Shown: in pieces, positions 1-10,811 of the stretch
Layout: the number at the start of each line of letters is the position of its first letter
Numbering within the stretch: position 1 is the first letter of the stretch
Assembly: GCA_018303365.1 (NCBI GenBank)
Contig: JAGVYI010000019.1
Span: 1 to 49,611 of the forward strand
Direction: 5' to 3'
Source: Candidatus Woesearchaeota archaeon
GTDB lineage: Archaea; Nanobdellota; Nanobdellia; SCGC-AAA011-G17; JACPNG01
Length of the DNA: 49,611 bases
Translations under genes and position numbers: made by a program
Notes under the pieces: model-generated
Database searches by the model: none
Told to the model about the DNA's origin: nothing
Seen by the model: the letters and a program-made list of their open reading frames with translations, nothing else

Positions 1-333
1 ATAGCAACAGCAATATCCTTATTTGCCATAGCGGCTACCACTATATTTATAGCAAGAAAAACAACAAAGATTAACCAGTTTGATAGTAGAATTCTAAGGG
101 CAATAATAGCTGTGTCCTTAAGTGCCATCCTGCTAATCCTAGTAAAAAGCCAAGTAAACGAAGAAATTCTAAGATTAATGTTTGGGGGGGGTGTGTTTAT
201 AGCAAGCTACCTGGCACTTCTTCTCATAACAAAAACACTAGAGAGAGAAGACCTCGTATTCATCTCGCTTATTCAGACAAAAACAGGAATAAGAATAGAA
301 AAATTAAACAGGATAGTCAGAAGATTTCTCTAA
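1..333 (+). CDS. Oligosaccharide flippase / polysaccharide biosynthesis membrane protein, C-terminal part (5' truncated by window edge)
   Basis: Frame 1 is open from base 1 to the stop at 333. It encodes TM segments and an ...ITKTLEREDLVFI... C-terminal segment typical of Wzx/MATE-like flippases. Confidence 0.5.
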   Translation: MATAISLFAIAATTIFIARKTTKINQFDSRILRAIIAVSLSAILLILVKSQVNEEILRLMFGGGVFIASYLALLLITKTLEREDLVFISLIQTKTGIRIEKLNRIVRRFL

Positions 334-1297
334 ACGCCTAAGAGCAAAGCGAACACCCTCTTTGAGAAACTCAATTGGTTGGTCAAAGCCAGGATTACCG
401 TAACGCTCCTTACATTTACCGCAAAAAGGATTGTCCTTAAACTCGCTGGTGATATGCTGGCGGCGAAGCTCCTGCATCTTCTCACCATTCCATATTTCCT
501 CAAGACCATCTGTATTTAAGTTGCCAAGAACGTACTTAGCATCATAATCATAACAACAAGGAACAACCTTGCCATCCCACATAACAACAACAGATTCCCA
601 AGGCAGTCTGCATGGGTAGACAAGTGGATTTTTTCTGATGTGATTTGCAGACTCTTCAGTAGCATAATCAAGAAAGTTTTCATTTGACCCAAAAATAGAA
701 AATGATTTAACCATTACTTTATCAACACCAGGAAGAGTCCATTTTTTTCTAAACCCTGCAACCTATGGTTATATGTGGAGTCTTCCCACCATGCTCCTCT
801 TTAACCTTAAGTAAATTATGAATGTTCTCAACAGCTAGGGCATAATTTGCTGCAGGACCACGGATGGATTTATAGGTTGCATCATCCATCCCATCAAGTG
901 ACAGGTGAATTGCATCAAGCCCGGAGGAAACAAGCCTCTCAGACAGTGTCTTGCTAAGCATAGGGGGATTCACAGAAACTCTTGTTTTGACACCCTTCTT
1001 GTGGCAATAGGAAATCATCTCGGGAAATTGTGGATGGGTAAGGGACTCACCAAAATGATGCATATGAATATAATCCTTGGTATACTCAGCCTGATCAATA
1101 ATTTTTCTGAATAACTCAATATCCATGAACCCTTTTTCACGCTTCATAAGTGTAGTACGCGGGCACATAAAGCAGGTCATTGGGCAGTGATTAGTGGGTT
1201 CGATCTGAAAAATAGTTGGATGTGCCTTGCTGACAACATCCCTACTAAAGTAAGAATAAAGACCAACAGCGCGGTTAATCTTATCTTTAATTTCCAT
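304..1297 (-). pseudogene. Radical SAM/SPASM protein split into two frames (749-1297 N-terminal part, 304-714 C-terminal part)
   Basis: N-part has CPMTCFMC (CxxxCxxC). C-part has SPASM-like Cys (YPCRLPW, VVPCCYDYD, NPFCGKC). The frame is lost at about 745-750, where ITIGCRV* is replaced by FRKKWTLPGVDKVMVKSF in another frame. Confidence 0.7.
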
Positions 1298-1841
1298 CCG
1301 CCTTCACCACCCGTAATTTTACATAAAGCTCTTCGCTCGGAAGCAAATAGCAAAAAAAACGCTCATAAAAGTCAAATTTATAGAGTAAAACCCTATTTAT
1401 GAGTGGATTAAATATGAAGTTTAGGTATTTTAACTTTTTGCTTATAGAAAAATTAATCTTTTTCTCAATAATTTCGAACTTTGCAGGTCCATAGTTTTCT
1501 TCATAAAAGTCATCTTTGGCAAACTGGTCAAAGGAAAGATAGCAAAAGCTGTGTTTGTGGGTTATTTCTGCAAGTGCATTATAAATTGAAAAATGGGGAA
1601 CTCGAATAACGATAGTGGCTCCATTTTTAGAGATCCTATGAAGCTCTCCCATTGTTTTAATAACGTCTTGAAGGTGCTCAAGAACATGACTGCAATAGAT
1701 GTATTCAAAAGAATCATTCTTAAACGGAAAGCCATTTTTGTCGATGTTACATACAACGTCAACGCCAGGCCTATAATACCAGTCAAGATTGATAAACCCC
1801 TGACGTATATCCTTGCCACAACCAACATTCAAAGACAGCAT
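1287..1841 (-). CDS. Class I SAM-dependent methyltransferase
   Basis: MLSLNVGCGKDIRQGFINLD and SHVLEHLQD motifs. Confidence 0.8.
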   Translation of the reverse strand: MLSLNVGCGKDIRQGFINLDWYYRPGVDVVCNIDKNGFPFKNDSFEYIYCSHVLEHLQDVIKTMGELHRISKNGATIVIRVPHFSIYNALAEITHKHSFCYLSFDQFAKDDFYEENYGPAKFEIIEKKINFSISKKLKYLNFIFNPLINRVLLYKFDFYERFFCYLLPSEELYVKLRVVKADGN

Positions 1842-1905
1842 AAAACCACCAAAAATAAAATCAAAAAAGAAGATTTAAATAACTTACGAAAGCAAAGCCT
1901 AAACC

Positions 1906-2877
1906 ATGAAAATAACGTTTATCTACAACACACCCCACCCGGTACATAAAGCATGGGCAGAGAGCATTAAAGCCAAATTTGTATCGGATAGGGCCGAAGG
2001 AAAGCTTAACCTAAGAAACATCAAGAGGTTTGTAAAGTCATTCACAACAATACTAAAAATACCAAAAGATACTGACCTTCTGCTCTGCGAAGGAGGCTCA
2101 CAGTTTCTCACAGGGGCGCTCTGGAAGCATAGAAACAAAGAAAGGAAACTTGTCGGAATTGTATCAGACCCAAAACTCTATTACTATAAGTTCATGACAA
2201 AAACAAAAAGAAAACTATACCTCTGGACACTAAAAAAGTTTGACCTTCTTATCCCAACATCACCCATGATGGAATCACTTATACCAAAGCCAGTAAAGGC
2301 AAAAATAAAGGTTGTGTTCCCCTTCGTAGACATAAAAAGGCATACTGCAAAGGTAAAAGAAAGGGAAAACAACACAGTCATATTTGTTGGAAGGATTGGA
2401 AAAGAAAAGGGAGCAGACAATACAATAAAAGCATTTGAAATAGTAAAAAAGAGATTCCCAAATGCAAAGTTGTATATGGTTGGTTTCGGAAGCCTTCAAA
2501 AGCAGCTTGAAGAAAGAAAAATAAATGGGGTAGTATTTACAGGGTGGGCAAATAAGCCAGAAGAGTATATAAGAAAGGGAACAATAATTATCAGTCTTGC
2601 AAGAATTGAGCCTGCAGGGATTGCAATTCTAGAAGGGATGTGTGCAGGCCTTGTACCAGTTGTTTCAAAGGGTGCAGGAAATAATTATATTGTAGAAAAA
2701 GCTGGAAAAGAATTGGTTGTAGAGAACTCAAGCCAAGCAGCAAAGACAATAATTGGCCTTTTCAATGATAATAAAAAAAGAATAAGCTACGCAAAAAAAG
2801 CACAGAAAATTGTAAAAAATTACACCAAAGAAAAGAGCATAGAGGCATTTAGAAAAGCAATAGAATCTATGGAATAA
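1906..2877 (+). CDS. GT4-like glycosyltransferase
   Basis: VIFVGRIGKEKGADNTIKAF; ARIEPAGIAILEGMCAGLVPV (E-x7-E region). Confidence 0.85.
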   Translation: MKITFIYNTPHPVHKAWAESIKAKFVSDRAEGKLNLRNIKRFVKSFTTILKIPKDTDLLLCEGGSQFLTGALWKHRNKERKLVGIVSDPKLYYYKFMTKTKRKLYLWTLKKFDLLIPTSPMMESLIPKPVKAKIKVVFPFVDIKRHTAKVKERENNTVIFVGRIGKEKGADNTIKAFEIVKKRFPNAKLYMVGFGSLQKQLEERKINGVVFTGWANKPEEYIRKGTIIISLARIEPAGIAILEGMCAGLVPVVSKGAGNNYIVEKAGKELVVENSSQAAKTIIGLFNDNKKRISYAKKAQKIVKNYTKEKSIEAFRKAIESME

Positions 2878-2926
2878 GAATATTTATAAACAATGATAAC
2901 GGAACTATTTCTAGGTGGGATAGGGT

Positions 2927-4384
2927 GTGGAAAGGCCGATAGTTCTAATTAATGTCAGCAAACCAGAAGATGTAAGAATCCCACCATTAGCATTGCTCTA
3001 CGTTGGGGGAGCATTAAAAAAAGAAGGATATGATGTAAAGGTTTACAGTTTCTCAACAAGAGATATCCAAAAGTATGCTAAAGAAGTAGCGGAAATAAAA
3101 CCATTATACCTAGGCGTATCTGTCTTTACAGGAAGTAAAACAAGAGACTCTGCCGATTTCTCAAAAGCTGTAAAAGCAATTGACCCAACAACCCCTATCC
3201 TTTGGGGGGGCATACATCCAAGCCTTCTTCCATATCAATGTCTAAACGAAGATTACATTGATTATGTGGTGGTAGGAGAAGGAGAAGAGACAATTGTTGA
3301 ATTTACAAAAGCGATGCTAGGAAGAGTAAATTTTGAAGATATTTTCGGACTAGGATACAAAAAAAACGGAATTATAAAATTAAACCAGAAAAGACCCTTC
3401 GTACAGGACTTAGACAAATATAGCCTAGACTGGAGTCTTATTGATGTAGAGAAATTCTTAGACAGACATTGGGATTCAAAAAAAATTCTTGGATTCATAT
3501 CAAGCAGGGGCTGTCCATTTGATTGTTCTTTCTGTTATAATCAAGAATTTAACGCAAGAAAATGGAGAGCGCACGGAACAAAAAAAGTCATAAATGAAAT
3601 AAAAGAACTAAAAGACAGGTACAATATAGATGGATTAAGGTTCTACGACGATCTTTTGTTCGCAAATCCACCAAGAGCAATAGAGATTGTAAGAGAAGTA
3701 AAGCTCCCATGGTATGGTGAGATAAGAATTGGGATGATTAATGAGAAAATAACCGACGTATTAATAGAAACGGAATGTAGGGAAGTTCTTTTCGGACTAG
3801 AGTCTGGTTCAGACAGGATTTTAAGGCTCATGGATAAAGCACAAACTGTAGAAGCAATAAGAAAAGGGGTAAAGCTTCTAAATAGGGCAAAGGAATTAAG
3901 AACCGTAGGGTCATTTATTGTTGGTGTACCAACCGAAACAAAAGAAGAAACATTTGAAACAGTAAACTTAATCCTAGAACTGCTCAAAATAAATCCAAAT
4001 ATGCGTTACTCTGTTGGTTTCTACTTACCCTACCCAGGCTCAGCAATGTACAACCTTGCAATAAAAGAAGGGTTCAAGCCATTTGAAAAAACCGAAGACT
4101 GGGATGCCCTTGACAGGTGGGCAGACAGGCTAAAACTAACGTGGCTAAACTGGATGCAGGACTCAAGCTACTTCAAAGCAATAAGAGATTACGTCAATCT
4201 TTTGCCACTTAACGAAGTAAAGGTGCCGTTTATAAGAAGCATCCCTGAAAAAAGGTTAAAGAACAAAGATTTCTCCCATAAATACGAGCTTTCTGCTCTA
4301 AGTTACCTGCAGCATCAGTTTGCAGTTGATGGAACATTTGTCAACAAAGTGGGAAGGGCAGTATTACCCTACATTCGCGGATAG
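2927..4384 (+). CDS. B12-binding-domain radical SAM protein (class B-like), GTG start
   Basis: N-terminal cobalamin-domain-like GGIHPSLLPYQ; SSRGCPFDCSFC; C-terminal rSAM features LESGSDRIL, YLPYPGSAMY. Confidence 0.88.
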   Translation: MERPIVLINVSKPEDVRIPPLALLYVGGALKKEGYDVKVYSFSTRDIQKYAKEVAEIKPLYLGVSVFTGSKTRDSADFSKAVKAIDPTTPILWGGIHPSLLPYQCLNEDYIDYVVVGEGEETIVEFTKAMLGRVNFEDIFGLGYKKNGIIKLNQKRPFVQDLDKYSLDWSLIDVEKFLDRHWDSKKILGFISSRGCPFDCSFCYNQEFNARKWRAHGTKKVINEIKELKDRYNIDGLRFYDDLLFANPPRAIEIVREVKLPWYGEIRIGMINEKITDVLIETECREVLFGLESGSDRILRLMDKAQTVEAIRKGVKLLNRAKELRTVGSFIVGVPTETKEETFETVNLILELLKINPNMRYSVGFYLPYPGSAMYNLAIKEGFKPFEKTEDWDALDRWADRLKLTWLNWMQDSSYFKAIRDYVNLLPLNEVKVPFIRSIPEKRLKNKDFSHKYELSALSYLQHQFAVDGTFVNKVGRAVLPYIRG

Positions 4385-5554
4385 GTAGAGGCCTTCAATC
4401 TTCTTAGTAATAACTTCTCTTGAAAAATTATTTTTAATATGCCTAAAGGCTGCTTCTCCAATTTTGCGACAAATAGAAGGATTATCAAGTAAATAAGATA
4501 TGCGCTCTCTCCACAAAGAAGAATCGTTTGGTGAAACAAGAAAACCCGTCTTTCCGTCAAGTATCACTTCAACATTTCCCCCTACCGCAGAAGCAACGAC
4601 AGGTTTTTTCATAAGACCAGCTTCTAAAATAACACCGCTAAAGGGCTCTTGCCACAAAGAAGGTAAAACAACAATGTCACTCCTTCTGTAGATTTCAGTA
4701 ATAGAGTCCAAAGATACAGAAGAACTAAGAAAAATTTTATCAGAAATGTTATTCTCTAAAATAAAATCACGAATCGCTTTTTCAAGCGGCCCGTGACCAA
4801 CAATAAGAAAACTAGTATCATCTCTCTCATGTAAAACAGAAAGTAAACTTCTAAGTACAAATAAAATCCCTTTGGTATAAGTCAGCCCACCAAGAAAAGT
4901 TAGGACCTTTTTCTTGAGAGGAAAAGACAAAAAATCATAAGAAGTAGCCTTTGGAAAAAAAGAAAAATCACGAAAGATACCAACAACATGAACATTCCTG
5001 ATAATACCATTAGCTTTAAGACGACGCAAAATAGCATTGCTGTTAGCAACTTTGACAGTAGCTCGATTTAGAATCTTTGGCACACTGCGAAGGTATAACC
5101 ACTTGTAAAGGTCAAGAGGCCAACGATAAAAGGGATATTCACGAAAGATAATCGAAAAACTGCAGCGGTCATACTCAGAAAGCCTTGGACCCATGCAGCT
5201 GCTCCTAGGACAAGCAAACCAGTAATCGCGAAAGTGGACAACAGAAGGGATACCCTCACGTTCAGCAGCAAGAATAGAGGGAATAGATGTGAGCCTATCG
5301 TGAGCGTGGATAATATCAATTTTTTCTTTTCGGATAACATCTGAAAGAAACCGAGAAAGATAAAAATTATGAAAAGGAAAAAAAGGAATCAGCTTATAGG
5401 CAAAAAAACAATAAGACTTTACACCTTCATAATGACCTGTTGAAGCAATAAAAACACGATGACCCTGCCCTTGCAAAGACAATGCTAATTGATAAGCACT
5501 AATCTCTGCCCCGCCGTAGCCGAGGGGATGATATACGACAAATAGAATATTCAT
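4364..5554 (-). CDS. GT4 family glycosyltransferase
   Basis: GYGGAEISAYQLALSL; FLGGLTYTKG; PFSGVILEAGLMKKPVVAS. Confidence 0.88.
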   Translation of the reverse strand: MNILFVVYHPLGYGGAEISAYQLALSLQGQGHRVFIASTGHYEGVKSYCFFAYKLIPFFPFHNFYLSRFLSDVIRKEKIDIIHAHDRLTSIPSILAAEREGIPSVVHFRDYWFACPRSSCMGPRLSEYDRCSFSIIFREYPFYRWPLDLYKWLYLRSVPKILNRATVKVANSNAILRRLKANGIIRNVHVVGIFRDFSFFPKATSYDFLSFPLKKKVLTFLGGLTYTKGILFVLRSLLSVLHERDDTSFLIVGHGPLEKAIRDFILENNISDKIFLSSSVSLDSITEIYRRSDIVVLPSLWQEPFSGVILEAGLMKKPVVASAVGGNVEVILDGKTGFLVSPNDSSLWRERISYLLDNPSICRKIGEAAFRHIKNNFSREVITKKIEGLYLSANVG

Positions 5555-6255
5555 TTTTTCCTGCCAATAATTAAGAGTGCTGTGCTAAGAGAAGGAAGAT
5601 ACCTTCCTAAACGAATTAAAAAACGAAAAAGATAGCGAAAAGGAATAATATTTGAAAAGTGCTCTGCCTTTGGAAAAGGAAAAGGCACATAAATTCCCTT
5701 AAATGAGACCTCAAGAACACAAGGAGAAAAAAGCTTACGAAGCTCTGGAATGCTGTACTCGTAGTAGTGTTTATCTATAGTTTTATGACCAAAAATACGC
5801 CCACGAAGTTCCTTTCGGTTTGGTGTCGTAATAAAAAAATACCCCCCCGGTCTAAGCACCCGAAAATACTCTTTAATGACTGTAGGAAGCACATCCACAG
5901 GAACATGCTCAATAACATCAAAACTAAGTAAACTGTCAAATGAGCCATCAGAAAAGGGAAGGGAAGTAATATTTGCCTTCTTGAATGAGACATTTAAAAT
6001 CCCTAGATTATTAAAAATAAGCCGGGCAAAAGATAAAGGAAGCTCCTGATTGTCAACCGCAACTACCTTCTTGACCTTTGAAGCATAAAGGGAAGTAAGT
6101 CTTCCATCCCCACACCCAGCCTCAAGAACTGTAGAATTAGGGTCAAGATAAGGGATAACAAAAGAGAGAGGGTGCTCGTAGAATTCCTTATAAAAGCCTA
6201 TAATACCCCAATGATAAGGGTAAACATATTCGTTGACCTTCTCCATACAAAACAA
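5551..6255 (-). CDS. Class I SAM-dependent methyltransferase
   Basis: VLEAGCGDGRLTSLYA; FDVIEHVPVDVL; RVLRPGGYFFITTPNR. Confidence 0.88.
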   Translation of the reverse strand: MFCMEKVNEYVYPYHWGIIGFYKEFYEHPLSFVIPYLDPNSTVLEAGCGDGRLTSLYASKVKKVVAVDNQELPLSFARLIFNNLGILNVSFKKANITSLPFSDGSFDSLLSFDVIEHVPVDVLPTVIKEYFRVLRPGGYFFITTPNRKELRGRIFGHKTIDKHYYEYSIPELRKLFSPCVLEVSFKGIYVPFPFPKAEHFSNIIPFRYLFRFLIRLGRYLPSLSTALLIIGRKK

Positions 6256-6302
6256 GCCCTTAAAAACGTATTTAAAGCTATTGCCGGGTAAATCAAGATA
6301 AA

Positions 6303-7409
6303 ATGAAAGCGGTAAGATTCAGGATAGAAGAAATCATAAAGGTGGCAGCACTCTATCTAGATTATACTATTTACCTGCTCTTAAACCCATTCAAATTCAA
6401 AAGAAAACCTCAAAATATAAGAAAAATATTGGTCGTGGAACTTCTCAAAATAGGAGACCTTATTGTAACAACACCAAGTCTAAAAGCGCTCAAGGAAAAA
6501 TACCCTCAAGCAAAGATTCATCTTATGGTTCAAAAAGGGTTTGAAGATGTACTTCGAGGAAACAGAAATATAGACCGCATCATCACTTACCATGAGGGTA
6601 TCAGACCCACCCTAAAAAGTGAAAAATACGATCTTGGAGTAATCTTCCATCCAGGCTCACTTAAGGTGAGTAATCTTCTAAGGAAAGTCGGTGTAAAATA
6701 CAGGATTGGTTGCGCAAAAGTGGGAATACTCTCTGGAAAGGGCTATTTTCTAAACAAAAAGATGTGCCCAAACACAAAACCACAGCACAAAACAATAGAT
6801 AATATAGATGTAATAAAGCCACTTGGTATAAAAATATCAAGAAAGCTTGAAATAACCGTACCAGAAGAAGCCGAAAAGAAAGTCATAAAGAATTTTGAAA
6901 AAAACAATATAAGAAAAAAAGACTACAAAGTTGTTTTACACCTTGGGTCAAACTACAGGACCCATGAATGGTCAACAGAAAGGTTCATAGAACTTGGGGA
7001 ATATCTTATAACAAACAGAAAAGCAAAGATAATTTTGACAGGATCAAAAAAAGACAAAGACAAAAATGAAGAGGTAAAAAGCGGATTAAATTGTAGGGCT
7101 CTCAACACAGCCGGCTCAACGATAAAAGAGTTCTTCGCATATATAAAGCAAGCTGACTTAGTAGTAAGTATTGACACTTCGGCAATGCACATTGCATCAG
7201 CTTATAACAAACCAATAGTTGCTCTTTTTGGAGCAGGAGACCCAAGAGTATGGCAGCCTTTATCAGAAAATAGGAAGGTAATATTTAACGACAAGTACTG
7301 CACAAGCTGTATGAAAGGAGTATGTTTTAGAAAAGGAAAGCGAAAACAAGAATGCATGCGGTCAATTAGTGTAAATCAAGTTATACAAAATGTAGAGGCC
7401 CTAAAATGA
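6303..7409 (+). CDS. GT9 family (heptosyltransferase-like) glycosyltransferase
   Basis: VVELLKIGDLIVTTPSLKALKEKYP; HLGSNYRTHEWSTERF; VSIDTSAMHIASAYNKPIVALFGAGDPRVW. Confidence 0.85.
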   Translation: MKAVRFRIEEIIKVAALYLDYTIYLLLNPFKFKRKPQNIRKILVVELLKIGDLIVTTPSLKALKEKYPQAKIHLMVQKGFEDVLRGNRNIDRIITYHEGIRPTLKSEKYDLGVIFHPGSLKVSNLLRKVGVKYRIGCAKVGILSGKGYFLNKKMCPNTKPQHKTIDNIDVIKPLGIKISRKLEITVPEEAEKKVIKNFEKNNIRKKDYKVVLHLGSNYRTHEWSTERFIELGEYLITNRKAKIILTGSKKDKDKNEEVKSGLNCRALNTAGSTIKEFFAYIKQADLVVSIDTSAMHIASAYNKPIVALFGAGDPRVWQPLSENRKVIFNDKYCTSCMKGVCFRKGKRKQECMRSISVNQVIQNVEALK

Positions 7410-8533
7410 AGATAGCTATCGTTACAAATTACTTCTACCCTGTAGAAGGCGGTGTGGAAAGACACACTTATTATATAGCAAAAAATCTTGTAGAAAGGGG
7501 GCATAAAGTAACAGTAATTACATCAGATAAAACAAGAGACTCAAAAACACTAAAAAAATATGAAGTAAAAGATAAAATAAGAATAATAAGACTACCAGTA
7601 CTAATAAAGATTGGAGATTTTGGGGTTATCTTCCCGAGAGTCATAAAAGAGATTAAAAAGATAAGCCCAGACATAGTTCACTTGCATGTCTTCAGGCACT
7701 TTCACAATCTGATTCCTTTCTTTATAAAAAAACCATGCATTATAACACCACATTGGCCGAACTATCCGAAAGAAGTAAGAAAACCATATGTGGATATACT
7801 AGTAAGTTTGTTTGATAGAATTTTAGGAAAGGCAGTTCTAAAAAAATGCAGGAAAATCATTGCAATAACAGACTTAGAAAAAGAATGGCTCGTTGGAAAA
7901 TTCAAGATTAATCAGAGAAATATAGAAGTCATTCCTAACGGCATACCAAAAGAATATCTTAAAAAAAGATATGGCACAAAAGTAAGGAAGAAGCTAAATC
8001 TAAGAAGAAACCAGAAAATAGTGCTTTGTATAAGCAGACTCCACAAAAGCAAGGGAATAGACCAAGTAATAAAAATAGCTACATTTTTCAAAGACGTAGT
8101 CTTCCTAATTGCTGGAAGAGATGGAGGAGAAAAAAAGAATTTATTAAAACTGGCAAAGCCGCTAAAAAATATCCATTTTATTGAAAATGTCCCTGACAAA
8201 GATAAATTAGAACTCTATGCAGCATCAGACGTATTCATACATCCAAGCCATTACGAGGGTTTTGGAATTGTTGTGCTTGAAGCATTCAGCCAAGGAGTAG
8301 CGGTCATAACCTCGGACAAAGGAGGTCTTCCATGGGTTGTATCGGATGCTGGGCTTATATTCAAAGATAAAGACTTAAAAGACCTCAAGGATAAACTTTC
8401 ACTGCTCTTAAAAGAAGACAAATTAAGAAAGAACCTTGCAAAAAAAGGCAAGAATAGAGTAAAAGATTTCACATGGGAAAACATCGTAAATAAAATAGAG
8501 AAGGTATACGAAAAAGCAATATGGAAAAGATAA
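7406..8533 (+). CDS. GT4 family glycosyltransferase
   Basis: YPVEGGVERHTYYIAKNL; ISRLHKSKGIDQVIK; PSHYEGFGIVVLEAFSQGVAVI. Confidence 0.9.
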   Translation: MKIAIVTNYFYPVEGGVERHTYYIAKNLVERGHKVTVITSDKTRDSKTLKKYEVKDKIRIIRLPVLIKIGDFGVIFPRVIKEIKKISPDIVHLHVFRHFHNLIPFFIKKPCIITPHWPNYPKEVRKPYVDILVSLFDRILGKAVLKKCRKIIAITDLEKEWLVGKFKINQRNIEVIPNGIPKEYLKKRYGTKVRKKLNLRRNQKIVLCISRLHKSKGIDQVIKIATFFKDVVFLIAGRDGGEKKNLLKLAKPLKNIHFIENVPDKDKLELYAASDVFIHPSHYEGFGIVVLEAFSQGVAVITSDKGGLPWVVSDAGLIFKDKDLKDLKDKLSLLLKEDKLRKNLAKKGKNRVKDFTWENIVNKIEKVYEKAIWKR

Positions 8534-9378
8534 GCATAATCCTTCCAACATACAATGAAGAGAAAACAATAGAGGACACAGTACAGAAGATAAAACAGAT
8601 AATAAAAGAAAACAAATTAAATGCACAGATAGTTGTTGTCAATGATGCTTCAACAGATAATACAAAAGAGATTCTAAATAGAATACAAGCGATAAAGGTG
8701 ATGGAGCACCAGATAAACAGAGGCTATGGCGCATCCTTAAAAACGGGAATAAAACACACAAATACAGACTGGATTCTCATCACTGATGCTGATGGAACTT
8801 ACCCTATTGAAGACATACCAACACTAATAGAACAAATAAACAGCGCAGATATGATTGTCGGAGCTAGGATAAAAAAAGGCGTTAAAATACCACTCACAAG
8901 AAGACCAGCGAAAAAAATCATAGGTACACTAGCAAACCTATTGGTCGGGAAGAAAATTCCAGATATTAATTCAGGATTTCGCATATTTAAAAGGGAAGTA
9001 GCCCTAAAGTTTTTTCATCTTTTCCCAGATGGATTCTCATTTACAACTACAATAACCCTTGCAGCATTAACAAATAATTACAAAGTGAAGTTTGTTCCAA
9101 TAGATTACTACCAAAGACAGGGAAAGTCAACAGTCCACCCAATAAAAGATTTTATAGGATTCCTGGCAATTATAATAAGAATCATGGTATATTTCAGACC
9201 ACTCAAGATGTTTAGCATATTAGCTGGAATGCTGTTTCTTATAGGCACCACAATCTTTTTATACACCTTCCTGGTATTAAATAATATAGCCGACATCACA
9301 GTCATTGTTATCCTCTTGGCGTCGCTGCAGGTCTTTCTATCGGGAATGATCGCAGAGATAATAACCCTACAAAGGTAA
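8521..9378 (+). CDS. GT2 family glycosyltransferase, polyprenyl-phosphate sugar synthase-like with C-terminal TM helices
   Basis: ISIILPTYNEEKTIEDTV; VVVNDASTDNTKE; ITDADGTYP; DINSGFRIFKR. Confidence 0.88.
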   Translation: MEKISIILPTYNEEKTIEDTVQKIKQIIKENKLNAQIVVVNDASTDNTKEILNRIQAIKVMEHQINRGYGASLKTGIKHTNTDWILITDADGTYPIEDIPTLIEQINSADMIVGARIKKGVKIPLTRRPAKKIIGTLANLLVGKKIPDINSGFRIFKREVALKFFHLFPDGFSFTTTITLAALTNNYKVKFVPIDYYQRQGKSTVHPIKDFIGFLAIIIRIMVYFRPLKMFSILAGMLFLIGTTIFLYTFLVLNNIADITVIVILLASLQVFLSGMIAEIITLQR

Positions 9379-9380
9379 AA

Positions 9381-10811
9381 ATGAAAATCTTACTTATCAA
9401 CCCACCATTTAAGAATGTTCTAATGGCTGAAACGCCAAAGTTCGTAAATGAGAATAGGGGTTATAATCCTCCGATGGGAATAATTTCTATTGCTACGTGC
9501 ATTAATGCATCGACAAATCACGAAGCAGAGGTGCTTGATGCGCAGCTTCTTGAGATGGACTATGGAGATATCAAAAAAGAACTTGAAAGAGTGAAACCGG
9601 AGATAATTGGTATGGCTGCACTAACGTTCACGCTTCTTGACACCCTCCATATGGCAAAGATTGTAAAGGAAATCAACCCCAATATCAAAATTGTCTTTGG
9701 TGGACCGCATGCAACAATGTTTCCATACGAGACAATAAAACAAGATGCTGTTGATATGGTAGTTATAGGGGAAGGAGAAAGAACCTTTCCAGAACTTGTT
9801 GAAAACATCAGAGATGAAGGGAAGTTAAGAAAAGTAAACGGGCTTATGTTCAAAGATAAGAAAGGAGAGGTTGTTGTAACCCCACCAAGAGAACTTATAC
9901 AAGACTTAGACAAAATCCCTATCCCCGACAGAACCCTAACACCCTATAAAAAGTATTCTTCAGTCCTCGCAAAGAGAAACCCATTGACAACAATGATAAC
10001 CTCTAGGGGGTGCCCCTTTAGATGCACTTTTTGTGACAGACCTCAAGCAGGAGGAAAAAGCTGGAGAGCAAGGTCACCAAAACTAGTTGTCGATGAGATG
10101 GAGCAAATCAAAAACCTAGGAATTAACGAGATTCTATTTTATGATGACACTTGGACAATGGACATGAAAAGAGCAGAAGAAATTTGTAACGAAATTCTTA
10201 GAAGAAAATTAGATATGGTCTGGGATATAAGAACAAGAGTTGACAGGGTAACACCTGAGTTGATTGAACTTATGAAAAAGGCAGGATGCCACAGGATAAA
10301 TTTCGGAGTCGAATCTGGAACAGAAGAAGGCCTGAAGACAATAAAAAAAGAAGTTAATTTGGAAAAAGTCGAGAAGGCATTTAGGATATGTAAGAAGGTT
10401 GGGATGGAAACACTAGGATACCTTATGATTGGCCTTCCAGGAGAAACAAGAGAACAGATGATGCAAACAATAAAATTTGCAAAAAAGGTAAAACCAAATT
10501 TCTGTCATTTCACGGTTTTCACACCATTTCCAGACACAGAAGTTTGGAGAAATCTGCTTGAAAAAGGTGATAAGTCGGTTGCTGAATGCTGGAGAAGTTA
10601 CGCTCAAAATCCAACAGAAGCCTTTGACCCGCCAACCGCAAACGAATATTTGAGTAAAAAAGAACTCTTTGATGTGTGTAATTTCGCCTACAAGTCATTT
10701 TATTTTAGACCAAGTTATATTCTAAAAGAACTAAGCAGGGTCCGTTCAGTCGGAGAGTTTGCAAGAAAGACAAAAGCGGGCTTTAAGATGCTCGTGTCCC
10801 AAGAAGGGTAG
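9381..10811 (+). CDS. B12-binding-domain radical SAM protein
   Basis: VFGGPHATMFPYE; TSRGCPFRCTFCDRP; GVESGTEEGL; FTPFPDTEVW. Confidence 0.9.
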   Translation: MKILLINPPFKNVLMAETPKFVNENRGYNPPMGIISIATCINASTNHEAEVLDAQLLEMDYGDIKKELERVKPEIIGMAALTFTLLDTLHMAKIVKEINPNIKIVFGGPHATMFPYETIKQDAVDMVVIGEGERTFPELVENIRDEGKLRKVNGLMFKDKKGEVVVTPPRELIQDLDKIPIPDRTLTPYKKYSSVLAKRNPLTTMITSRGCPFRCTFCDRPQAGGKSWRARSPKLVVDEMEQIKNLGINEILFYDDTWTMDMKRAEEICNEILRRKLDMVWDIRTRVDRVTPELIELMKKAGCHRINFGVESGTEEGLKTIKKEVNLEKVEKAFRICKKVGMETLGYLMIGLPGETREQMMQTIKFAKKVKPNFCHFTVFTPFPDTEVWRNLLEKGDKSVAECWRSYAQNPTEAFDPPTANEYLSKKELFDVCNFAYKSFYFRPSYILKELSRVRSVGEFARKTKAGFKMLVSQEG

